The position numbers were made by a program, and so were the translations under genes. The notes beneath the pieces are model-generated. The model did not search any database. It was not told the origin of the DNA and worked only from the letters and a program-made list of their open reading frames with translations. DNA of 64,000 bases from Glossina fuscipes (Eukaryota; Arthropoda; Insecta; Diptera; Glossinidae), in the NCBI RefSeq assembly GCF_014805625.2, contig NW_023998455.1:5534666-5598665 (forward strand). Reading direction: 5' to 3'. This document shows, in pieces, positions 49,452 to 61,135 of the stretch. Numbering within the stretch: the first letter of the stretch is position 1; each line of letters starts with the position of its first letter.

Positions 49452-49779
49452 GCGATTATTACGAAGAACAGTACGTAAGGATATATAGTAATCTTCTTCA
49501 TTAGTGGATCTTTACTTTTATGGTTCAAGTCGAATTTTATTGTCATCGTTAAATTATATTTTTAAAACAGAATTTTCGAGAAATATAAGTCCAACCAGCT
49601 ACGTAATATCTATCGCCCGGTTAAGATACGTATTTCCATTTAAATGAAAAAAATTTCTATATAAACACTGACAGAATATTTCAGTCTTCTGAGCATATCG
49701 CTTGCTATTTATACGCATACAACAAATTTTGAACAGCCACACGCCTCTCTAGTTCAGTGAAATCAAATGAAAAAGAAAG

Positions 49780-50235
49780 AAAAAAGAAACCCTACGTTTC
49801 TGCTGACGGGGATACAATATTTGTTGTTCCATTGTCTACGCCGATGTAGAGATTTCCCGGTTTTTGCACTCTAAAGACCACGCAACATACAATTGTCTAT
49901 GTGAGAAGCGAACCGTGTCTAGATTCAAACCACACAATTCTAAAGAGTAGCCCTTAGCTTTGCTAGAAGTGATTAGAAATGCCAATCGAATCAGAAATTG
50001 CAACTGAAATGGCATATCCCTTGAAATCATAGACTGTCGAGCATGTTGTTTCAACCTCGTTCTATCGTTGCGAAGCTTTGACTGTTTGATATTTCCTTAC
50101 ATGATAATTGACAGGCCGAACTTCAATTGCAATTCAAAGCATGGCGTGGCATTCCTCTCAGCCTCAGTCAATTCAAAAGCGCTTTCGCATAATGAACCAC
50201 TTCATCCGCGTGGACAACTATTTCGTCAGGCTTCC
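49780..50235 (-). pseudogene. Helitron Rep/helicase C-terminal relic
   Basis: Minus-strand translation gives the end of the PIF1-like helicase domain of a Helitron rolling-circle transposon. In order: DEVVHYAKALLN then GMPRHALNC (about 50220-50130); KFGLSIIM then KLRNDRTRL in another frame (about 50125-50055); and an open block at 50054-49836 with MISRDMPFQLQFLIRLAFLI, KAKGYSLELCGLNLD and FSHRQLYVAWS. These match the helicase motif block usually written as P-x-Q-x-P-x-R-L-A-F-A, K-x-Q-G-Q-S-L and FSHGQLYVA-x-SR. After a stop, QQILYPRQQ corresponds to the NVVYP end. The motif Gly-Gln of QGQ and the Gly of SHGQ are replaced, so the helicase is dead. The Rep nuclease, the rest of the helicase and the Helitron ends were not seen. 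Confidence 0.8.
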
Positions 50236-52013
50236 AAGTGAAACTTTCGGAGAGTAAACATGTTTGTTGTGGGTCGCATCGCCTTATGCTCTCAAGATAA
50301 CCTCAACACAGTCGCCCCGCACTATGTATCAAAACCCTCCTCTATTCGAACGCAAATTTTTCTTAAAAGTTTACTGCAATCGGTGAAGTGCTTTCGAGTA
50401 TTACAAATTTTACACAAGCGGGCATTTATTTTCTTATTTATGTAGTTAGAAGAGGATAATATAGATAGACAGGTAATTAGAAAATAGGTAGGAGATTATA
50501 GAGAGTCGTCAACAATCTAAACATTTTATATATATTCCCTTATACTTTCGTATGGCACAGGTTAATGTTGGTTTGAAGTCTTCTTCATGCAGCTTCTTCA
50601 TACCATCCAAAGCATTATGGCTCCTTTTTCATTCTGAAACGACTGTACATTGTAAAATTTACGCGCACTCCTCAAACGATTAAAAAACTAGGTTAGGTTG
50701 ACAGAAAATAAATAACATTGAAGATATATAAATTTTGAACGATTTCGGAAATGCTATTTTCTTTACTGGTATTTTTTATTATATATAATTTTTTTTATAA
50801 CTTTTCAAAAGTAAATAGAATATAAGAGAAACAAATGGAGGAAAAGAATGCTGTAGGAATTTTTCTTGGGAGACGCACTATGAAAGAACCTCTGCATCTA
50901 GGTCTCTAGCAAAATTTAATTATGAATTTATTCATTATGTATCTAAGTGGGGCAAAAAATTGAAATTTACACAAAACTCTACAAAACATGTAATCAATAG
51001 CTTATTCACTACAGCAAACGATATAAGATTTTGTGAGAAAGTTTGTAAAGTTCATTTTAAAAAATATTCAAAAACTTAATAATTTACCGACACATGCACA
51101 CTTCATGCAAAAGAACACCCCTTAAAATATATTTTGTGTTCGTTTGTTGAATTAATGATTCAATACACGTATAACCTTGAGAAGACCCTATTTAAAGACC
51201 TATGGGGAGACTTTGTAATATCTGCTTACTCTTTGACTTGGTTCCTAAAAGCAGGCAAAGTGAATTGTTTTTTTATGCTAGAGTGTGATAGATGGTGAAA
51301 TATTTAATTTGCTTTCCCAAGTGTAGACAAAGAAAATTTCATATGTCAAGCCTAAAAATAGGCAATGTATATAGTGGTAAGTGAGGTTGTGTTTCTTTTA
51401 ACCGAAAAATTCTGAAATGTCTGAAAATAAATCGTTGATAACACTCTTGTTTGTCCCGATAGAAGAAGTTATTGGCTATTAAATTTTATGGGCGCTCATA
51501 AGGAAGCATTGAAATGTGGATACTTGCAGATATAGTTTGTCATTGCTATCACAAGCTATGTGCTCAAAATGGTAAATCCTAGCATAGTTTTCTAGCTTTA
51601 TAGCAATATTGCTAGGTAAGTGTTTTCTTTTTGATGAGAATGGATTAGAAATAATTTTGTATTTTTTTGATTTAAGGTCGAAGGCGTTCACCCTAGCAGC
51701 ACTATGACTTTCATTGATTCTCATTTTAAGCACTAGAAATAAAATAGGTTTAATTCTAATCTTGTGAATATAAACTCCTTCTTACATTAAAGAGTTCATT
51801 GACCGTTTCATAATTGCTTAGGTCTTACTTTATCGTCTTACGTGCATCCAGATGATCTCGATCGCAAATTATATAGATCTTATAATCAAATTTCTTGAGA
51901 AATCTTTTCTATGCAAAAGAATTTTATTGAAATTATCACCTACTATCAAAATTATGGGTAATTTAAATAAAAAAATATAATGATACGCAAAAAGGAGCAT
52001 ACACAGAACTAAC

Positions 52014-52044
52014 TATATATATATATATATATGTGTGTGTGTGA
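52014..52044. repeat. (AT)n(GT)n microsatellite
   Basis: AT dinucleotides run into GT dinucleotides, read directly. Confidence 0.95.
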
Positions 52045-55000
52045 GTATGACTACAAATATTTCTTTCGATTTGATTATAATCACGTACGAATTGTAATAA
52101 TTTGTTTTCACGCTTATGCATACAATTACCGAACAGAGTAATAAATAAAATCTGACACCAACAGCAACAGAGCAAGTACAGCAGTAACATGCAACATGCA
52201 ACCATATTAAGAGCACTGCGAAGGCAAAGACAGAGGAGCATATGCTACAAACATATAAGATAGACTAAGGTAACCAGCAGCAACCGGCTACAACAGTAGA
52301 AACAGCAAACAGCTCATCCATACCGAAAAGATTGGCATGAACAGAAATAATGGCAATCAACACCTGTCGATCGATTTCAGTAATGGAAGAGAATTACAAA
52401 AGGAAGGAAAAAGAGTTTAATATGCTCTGGTAATGCAAAACGAATATTTAGATACACAATCGCAGCAATAACAATAGCAACAACAAAAGAGAGTATTGTA
52501 CAATAACATTAATAAGAATAAAAACGTACAAAACATAAGTAGAACGATTACCAAAGTAATAAACTTTCTTATAAGTTGCCACACAGCAAATTGTTACAGA
52601 TCAACAAAAAAACTAAAAACACGAAAACAAAGTAAGAAAACTCTCAAATGATCATAAGCAAAATCATAAGGATACTTATATGTACGGATATTGATCTCTG
52701 TTTACAATTGCATACAAGGCTGGGTATGCTCACAAGCATCAATACACAAAAAAATGATGCCAAATAGCAAATCGTAGATAACATAACAGACGACCAAGCA
52801 TCGATACAATTAATATCTGTGCTGGTCAAGCGCGATAGATATAAAATTGTTTTCATATGTGTGAGCGCAAAAAAAAAAGAAAAGAAAGCGCATCACATTA
52901 ACACGATTTTTGAACACCCAACGTCCCAGATATATATTTACAATTGATTTAATTTATCACGGAACGGACGCGCAATAACAATCGAAGACTCAAATCGTCC
53001 ACATGAGCATTGTCGATTGCGTGGCTTCTGGACGCGCTTAAAATGACGAAAATAGGCAGCTGAAAAAAATATTTTATTACTATGCACCTGGCACTTGGCA
53101 TAATTTTTGCGAATTGAAAATTTTCACCAAGAATGAAATTAATAGATAATAAATTAATGCATCTAACCGAACTTGATTAATTGTCTGCACGATCCAATAG
53201 CAATAAAGCCTAAAATTAGGCAAAAGAAATATAAGAATTTAGGCTGTGAAAAATATGCAAGCAAGATAGTGTTTCAAGCTGGAAGCACTTGTCGAACATT
53301 TATATCATACCTTTGAGTGATCTTTCAGGCTTGATTCAGTGTTTTGGCCAAGTTTCCCGGTGAGCATCGTCCATTCTCGAATATAGATTGCGTTAATCAA
53401 TGCCGAGCGTACTTTTCACGCTTCTACAAGGGAAACCAGAAAAGGGATCTTTGATCGAAAAGTGACAAAAAGTGCTGTCGACTTTTAAGAGTTACAAACG
53501 GATTGGCATCATTATAATATCGTTCTTTCTCGTTAATAAATATAGAAACAACAACACATTTCTTCATGTATGATTGCAATGAGAGGGGCAGAGAGAAGAA
53601 AGCTAGCGAAGAGCATGGATTTATAATGATCTCTTTTATGTCTGATATACATTTCTCGCGCTGTGGAAATTGTAATTGCTTGGCCGACATCAACGTAGCC
53701 GCTGATCCAATATCGATTTGAACATCTGTATGTGTATTACCAGAATTACATTTATTAGATACGCATTTCATTCAATTCCCAGGGCTTGCCAATCATAGAT
53801 ACTTTTATTTAGGCTGTTTTTTATTATTTTTTGCTTTCGATTTTTCTCATATTTCTTTATCAACGCAATTATAATTTGCAAACATTCCTTGCCTTGAAAG
53901 GAGAGAAAAGAAATAATAAAAAAGAATTTCTCAGGATTATGGAAACCGTATTACCGCTTACTATACATATATATATATATATGTATGTATGAAGCGTTTG
54001 GAAGAATATTACACGCTTGCTCATATAAAAAGTAAATTATTTTAAACCTTAAGAATTTATAACGGAAAATTAAACTCTATTATAATCATTTATTGAAATT
54101 ACTATAATTTGTTGCTCACCCCCGATGACCCAGCACACACAGCGCATGTGTGATGCATGCACATATGTAGGAAGAGATTGCTTACTGCTTAACAACCAAC
54201 ACTCAATTGCTTGGTATGCTTTTTCCAGTAGTTTTCATTTACCCAAAATTGTACGTAAGAAGATCAGTCAATCCTTTTTGTTTGATACCCTACAACATTA
54301 TGTGCAGCTTTACTTACAACAATTTTTGTTATGAATATCAATAAGAAATTTTAAGAGACGTTTATCAAATGTACACAAAAAGAGAAAGAGAAAGTAAGGG
54401 AATAGTGTTGAAAAATTATCTCGAGTTTCTTCTAAAAAGCAAAGGGGAAAAATGCAAAAGAAATGATAAAGTGAAGCCAAATGGTCCCAATAGAAGACAA
54501 TTAGCTTCTTTAAAGCTGCAAAGTGTAGAAATCAAACCGACTTTTTGGGACCATGTAATCTTTCGTCCTTGAAACCTGTCATCTTATGGCTGCAATCCAC
54601 TCCATGTTCCGCGTTCATTAATCATCGACTTCAAGGAAGTAGGTGGACACTCCTTCGTTACATAGAGAAAAGAGCGAGCAGTGTAAGGTACAAACTGTAA
54701 GACACCATCTCGTCGAACCGCTTTCTGATGATGTTAAATAAACTCTTCTGCTTTTTTACAATTGTTAATCAATAAAATTTTGTTATTTTAAATTACAATT
54801 TCGTTTAGCTTACACGTGCTGCAATGCAAATTCGCTGATCGTAATTTAGTGTCTGGTTAGTTGTTGACTGCGAGCCTCCCGTTTGCCTACAGCGGTAATG
54901 ATGTTCATGTCGCTTGCATGATTCATTTGCGTTTTTCATTTTCGTCTTCAGTAAATTATTATTTTGTGTCTCTGACTGATTCTCAATCTTCACGGCAAGA

Positions 55001-56378
55001 GCTGCCGGTTTTTTCTTTTTGTTTTCTTTTGTTTTTTCATAAGATCTTTATTGCGCTCTCGTTTTTAACTGATGATTGAATTTACGGTGATTTACGTTTG
55101 TATTAGCGCGAAATTTTCAACATTTTCGTCGATTTTCATACATTAATAACTTGAGGTAGCGATACTTTTTACTTATTTCGAAGATGAGAGTGTAACAAGG
55201 AATCAAAAGATTTCGAAGAAGTATGTGCGGGTATGTCGTGTTTAAAACATCAAATAAGACACATTTACTTAAAGTAGTCTCTCAATTTAAATATTCTACG
55301 CAAAGTAGGGCGTGATCATATGGGTCCAAGTACAAAATGGATTCAAGCCACAAATTCAATTCAAATCCAATTCAACTTCAGCTCAAATTCGATAAACAAA
55401 GGTATCTCGCTTAGTAGTTTTCTCTATATATGAGTAAAAAAAAAATCGCCTATGAATAGATTGTTGGCATAATTTGTATATTATAAAATTTGAAGGATTT
55501 TTTAAGTTTTAATTGAAGGTTTACCGTTAATGGGAAGCTACAGACTTAATAGTAGTTGTTTCGGTTTCGCTATGAACTTGACTGATAACAAGAAGTAAAC
55601 AACAACGTCTAGGAATAAAGGGGCAGAGAAATTAAAATCGACGACAAAATTGAACAAAAAATAACAACAACGTCATAAAAGAAACAAAAACAGGAAAGAA
55701 TAACACGATCAAACTATTGTAAGACTAAAACAGCATAAAACTGTTAATGAAAATTGATATCGTACTACAAAAAGCTGCAAAACTAAAAAAAAAAAAAAAA
55801 TGAAAATGAAAAAGAAAAAGAAAAGAGAAACAAAACGAATGAATTGAACGATCGAGTAATGAAACAAAATTCTGCTGCAAACTAATAAAACATCGCTCAA
55901 ATACAAATTACTAACATGATCGCATGAATGAACCTTTTAAAATAGTTGAGATGACATCGATGGAAACAACAACCGTATAAAATACCATAAGACAACCATA
56001 AAACACATAAAACAAAACGACATAACACAGAAAACATACGAGCGAGCACACACTTACTTATACATACTCGTAAAGTTCGATTGAACAGCTCTTTCTTGGC
56101 CGTGTCGCTGTTTTGTCCGTTTCATAAAAACATAAAAATAAAAACAATATATATAGAAATGAAAATAAAATGAATTGACAAATAAAACAACAATAACAAC
56201 AACAATAAGATTCAGAAATCTCTCTTTGAAAAAAATTAACAACATGCAACAGCAACTGTGCTACTAAAGTAGTTGTTGTGAACAACAAAGTGCTCGATCG
56301 GTCGACAACTGCTTTATTTAATGTTGCTTTCATTTTTTTTTTATACTTTGTTTCTTTTTGAAGAGAGGACTCCAACTG

Positions 56379-56380
<2 letters not shown>

Positions 56381-56414
<34 letters not shown>
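56381..56414. repeat. (AT)n microsatellite
   Basis: Seventeen TA units, read directly. Confidence 0.95.
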
Positions 56415-56419
<5 letters not shown>

Positions 56420-56599
56420 GTATATATGATATGTTTGGAAGACAGAAAACACACAACATATACAACAAGGTGTAGAAATGAAACGATTGTCCAGCCACTT
56501 AAACTGAAGAGTGTGCGAGTAAGTGTCTGTTTATGTTTGAATTACTACTTCGTTCATTGTGTGTTGTGTTTGGTAATGTCAAAGCAAAATCTTTAGCAC

Positions 56600-56638
56600 T
56601 AACAACAACAACAACAACAACAACAATAATAATAATAA
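56600..56638. repeat. (ACA)n(ATA)n microsatellite
   Basis: ACA units change to ATA units, read directly. Confidence 0.95.
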
Positions 56639-56931
56639 ACAATAAACAAAAACAAAAAGGTGTCAATGCGTATACAAATATGCATTGATCGGACGGACAT
56701 TTATGTTTAGGTACACATACCTTAAAATGAGTTGAATTGTGATGCCACAACAAAAACAAAATTGAACACACAGTTACAGATCCAGTTGTCTGAACAGCCA
56801 CCAAAACACAACGATAACAGCAGTGAGGGCTTAACCTAAAAACATACGGGCAGCTAAGTGCGTTAATCAATGTTTGTAATAAATTATCACAAAAAAAAAA
56901 AAGAAGAAAATAAGCAAAAACAAATACTAGT

Positions 56932-56932
<1 letters not shown>

Positions 56933-56975
<43 letters not shown>
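56933..56975. repeat. (CA)n microsatellite
   Basis: About 20 uninterrupted CA units. It produces a false Val/Cys-rich minus frame. Confidence 0.97.
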
Positions 56976-56977
<2 letters not shown>

Positions 56978-57238
56978 ATAAGGGGTATAGTTGAATCAAA
57001 TTGAAAATCTTTTTCTAAAAATTGCCTCTGTATGCTTCAACAGAAACATATAAAAGTAAAACAAAACACGATTTGTGTGTCACACTCTTGCTGACCGAAG
57101 AAAGACACACCAACAACAGTAACAATCACAATAATCGTAACAACAACAACAATAACATTAAGAATAACAAAAATAGTAAGAGCAACGAGAAGTATAAGAA
57201 AAACATAAAAATGTTGACTACATGCTGTGACATCACAT

Positions 57239-57259
57239 ATATATATATATATATATATA
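57239..57259. repeat. (AT)n microsatellite
   Basis: AT dinucleotides, read directly. Confidence 0.95.
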
Positions 57260-57578
57260 CATATGCATGTATATACGCAAATGCTAAACTATATAAAACA
57301 ACAACACCATCTTCACCACCGCCAACCCTAGTTGTTATTGCCGTAATGCTATAGACTATCTGTTTATCTGCTCTTGTTGGGTTGACTGTGGAGTGGGAGA
57401 GTGTATGATAAAATGTTGGGTGCGATTCTCAACTGCTCAAAATCCATTTAGTTTAAGCATTATGTGAAAATTCATCTCTGTTGTGTCTGTTGTGACCACT
57501 GAATAAAACTGAACCGCATGTACATATGTGCTGGTGGGTTCACAAATCAAAAGAAATCCGGCAAGTTACAAATCAAAA

Positions 57579-57616
57579 TACATACATACATACATACATA
57601 CATACATACATACATA
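57579..57616. repeat. (ACAT)n microsatellite
   Basis: Nine tandem tetranucleotides, read directly. Confidence 0.97.
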
Positions 57617-58689
57617 GCGATATAAAATGTATACATACATATCTACAACATACAGCTTAACACGGCAAGAAAATATTTTTTCATTCTTACGCTTTCTTAC
57701 AGAGTAGAGTAGAGTACAGGACTACATGTTGTTAACGCTGTTCAGCAGCAGTTTTTTTGATTAAGTGTACGGTCTAGTAATTGTACACAGCCTGTGAATT
57801 TATAATATTATTTGGAAATTGAAATGAAAATAAAAATTTTAAAACTTTATTAAATATGAAACAAAAATATTTTTAATTTTAGTTAACAATAATTTTACCC
57901 CTTTTTTGATCAATCCCATAATTATATAATTAATTTTTTGATTTAAACGTTCTAACGTTGAATTTTCGTATCTAAAAGTAAAAAGGATATTATTTTTAAT
58001 TTTAGTTAAAATGCATTTTAATTTTTAAAATTTAAATTTTAATTTTTAAAATTTCTATATTAAAAAGTTTCATTTGCCTATAAGTGATGTTATTTATATG
58101 CGAAAAAAATGTTACTTAACTTCTAGACGATTTCATTGGGGTAGGAAACTTTCGTTGAACTTCAAGTGCCTAAGAAGGAATCGCTCAATCAACCAAGCAG
58201 TCAACGGTAGCATTGATCGCTTAATATGCATCACAATATAACTTTTAGATCATTACTTTTAAAACAACTCTTGGAAGGTTGATGGCATCAACAACTTTAC
58301 GACCTTGTAACGGTAACTCGTTGATCTAAAACGATCACTTATACTAATAACGAAGCCAGATATTTACTTGATCAATTGCAAGGTTAATCCAACTCGGATT
58401 TTTGGTTAATTCACATTTATAAATAAAAACGCATTAAAACGTTCGCATAAATTTGACATAGTTAAGCATTGCAAAATAATATTTTCGTGACGGGGAGCAT
58501 CTATTAATTGTGCATAAATTGTTGAAGCCGATGTTGATATGTGCTCTTGACAAAGGCGGCCAGATGGAAATGGAAAATTTGCTTGATTTAGATATATATT
58601 AAAAACAAGCAGCAAGCAAGAAAATTATACAAACCAATGTAGAGTAAGTTTAATGCTTAGATATGGAGGGATCTAAAAATAGGCATAGA

Positions 58690-58805
58690 TAGTAATACTT
58701 CATGCCTCGGTGATGGACATAATAACAAATCCCCGTCATATACGCCACTGGTTATCAAATAAGAGCCTAATATACATTTATACTCTGCACCATTTACGGT
58801 AACGG
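58690..58805 (+). repeat. Family A tail next to a family B-like head
   Basis: TGCCTCGGTGATGGACATAA (about 58703) resembles the family A end CTTCGGTGATGGGTATAA. About 50 bases later TTTATACTCTGCACCATTTAC (about 58776) resembles the family B head at 649 (TTTATACCCTACACCGTTTAC). Both are diverged. Confidence 0.4.
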
Positions 58806-61074
58806 TATGTGTAAAATTTGGATCGCGTGGATCAATCTTCTGAACTCTCTCCTATGTAAGTGTTCCTTCTAAAGCCGAAACTAGCTATGGTAAAAACAAC
58901 ATTTCATGGTGAAAACTGTTCCAAAAGGGTAATGGACGTAGAAATTCATCTTATCACGTTTCGACTGCATTATCACGAAAAGAAATGTATGACTGCATTA
59001 AGCGAAATGGTGTACGTTATTTAGCGATCGACTTTGTCCGACTATAATGTTTCTATTTGCTTTTGCAATAAGTTTTGATATCTAAATTTATCTAAACTTT
59101 GAAATATAAATTTTCCTCGGTGTCAATGACAAGCCAAAGGTGAAAAATATGACGTTTAAAATACATATACACTCACACTTTATATATATGTCAATATACG
59201 TAAGTAATATTAAATGAAAAACGTGACAATACTTGTTCCTAGACGGCTTTTTGTATTGCGGGAAAAGTCAATTGAAAACTTGATGTAACTTTTAATTCAA
59301 ACTCGATAAAATTGGGCGTAACTTTCTCAGACGAAAATTCGCAATGGTTTTGTCCTCCAGTGTTTATAGTTTTTTTTTTTTTTTGATGTAAATGGCTCTG
59401 GATCCATTTGTCTTTTCTTTTCTTTAATCTTCGTTTAAACTAATTAACTTAACATTTCTGATATTATGATTATGATTTGGTGTGATTTAAATTAATTCTA
59501 CCTGTTTATATATGAAACCAAAGAACAACAACAACAACAGCAAGTACAATAAGAGAGCATTTCAACCCTTTTGTGTCCATTAATATAAAACCTTAACAAA
59601 TGATATGGCGATAAAGCTGGCGATCATAACACAAAAGCCACATGCTGAACCAACTAAACGAACAACAAAAGAGACCTTTAGCAAATGAGGTAAAGGTATC
59701 CAATTTCAGTGTTGTATGTTCATTCTCGTTGCATATTACAGACGATATGAAGGCATGAGTTATATGTAATTGATTGTGTGTGAATATGCTTAATATTATA
59801 ATGTAAATGAAGTAAATATATGAGAGTACGCGATGAGTGTGTGGTTATGCAAGTGTGCGTAATAAACGAGCACACATTTAAATGACAGATTTGTTGAAGT
59901 CTCGTTTCAAAAAATTACTAAAACAAATTTATTAAAACCTGAAAAAGACCACCGCTAGCAATAACATTCACTTACTTTTATATATATATATATATATAGA
60001 AGAGGATGCCCAAATATATTATAGGGAAAAATGTAAAGGATATATGGCAGGAAACCTCGGTTCACACATACCTAAACGTATTGTTCTTCTCTCTCTTTTG
60101 TTTCGAGTAGAACTTAATGAAATTGGACACCCGAGCGAGCGCCAGTCAAATGAAATTTAATGAATTAATGAATGAATGAATGAATAAATGTGAATATATA
60201 CTGTAAACGTAACAGAGATATGATGATATGCGTTTACCAACGAACAATCACACAATTGTTGAAACGCATGTCAGAATAATATGTAAATTAGTTATGTAAC
60301 AGATATGATAAACGTATCATGTCATACGAAAAACAAAAAAAAATGCATGAAACAAAAAAAAAAAAAAATTTGTTTTATTTCTTTTTTTTTTTAATAATTC
60401 TGAATACGTGCTGTGGGTAAAAGCATTTCTACAACAACAACATTGATAAAAACCCTGATATTTAACCCTAAGCGTGTTAGAAGATGAGGTGAATAGATAG
60501 AGATGGACTTTTTGTTTATATCCAGAGGGGCTGCGGCTATGATATCATATCGTATGCCGGTTTTAATTCTTCGTTCGGGCTTGTTGATGCCACGAGTGCA
60601 GCTACGAATAAGGAAAGGATGTGTTTTTTTTCTTAAACTGTATATCTGTTGGTCTCTCGGTCTTCCACTCCCCCTCCCCGCCACAATTCGCTCCACACTT
60701 AGTGTAATAAATCAATATGCTTTGACTTATGGTCAACAACATTGTTACCAGACTGAAGAAATGCATAAACAGAAAATTCAATTAAATTAAAAACTTTCAA
60801 GTTTGCTTTTACCAGCTCACACATACATATGTATACCATTTAGGTAAACAAAATCTAAAACGAAACAAGCAATAAGTAACAAGAGCAATAATCAACATTG
60901 TGTCGGAGAAAACATGGTTAAGGATATCCTGATAATTTTTTGGTTTGTGGTTTCCGTGTACATATATATGTATGTTTATATAAATATATAGACATATATA
61001 TACACAGTTCTATTTATCACTTGCCGAAAATTGGTGGCAGAATAAGTTTATCATTGCTCTATAAATAAAACCGA
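58806..61074. other. Gene-free stretch
   Basis: No gene is supported. It includes an AT microsatellite at 59979-59999 and A/T runs near 60330-60400. Two opposed frames at 60391-60790 overlap and lack motifs. Confidence 0.5.
59979..59999. repeat. (AT)n microsatellite
   Basis: AT dinucleotides, read directly. Confidence 0.95.
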
Positions 61075-61135
61075 GATAAGTTCATGTATTCTTGATCGGC
61101 TCGGGTCTGTCTGTTCATCCTTTGGCTAGTTATTG
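61075..61135 (-). repeat. Family A fragment
   Basis: CATGTATTCTTGATCGGCTC followed by GGGTCTGTCTGTTCATCC is the reverse complement of the GCTGATCAAGAATACAT / GACGGACAGAC block of family A, in the expected order. Confidence 0.4.

Larger units (their letters stand above)
46631..49779. other. Gene-free, microsatellite-rich stretch
   Basis: No gene is supported. A/AT-rich tracts at 47493-47545 create a false Phe/Ile-rich minus frame. GT, TTC and AT microsatellites lie at 49157-49449. Confidence 0.5.
50236..58689. other. Long gene-free, microsatellite-dense stretch
   Basis: No gene or transposon protein is recognised over about 8.4 kb. CAA/CAG-type trinucleotide tracts and dinucleotide repeats are dense from 55.6 to 57.7 kb. 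Such DNA is common in long fly introns and UTRs as well as between genes, so this could be the interior of a gene whose exons lie outside the window. Minus frames at 53424-53771 and 51479-51733 have no motif. Confidence 0.4.

Noticed and set aside
53424..53771. 115-codon minus-strand frame beginning MKCVSNKCNSGNTHTD
   Set aside because: No recognisable domain, no supporting splice context, and a random-looking second half.
56499..56999. 166-codon minus-strand Val/Cys-rich frame
   Set aside because: It is carried through the CA and CAA microsatellites. No motif lies outside them.
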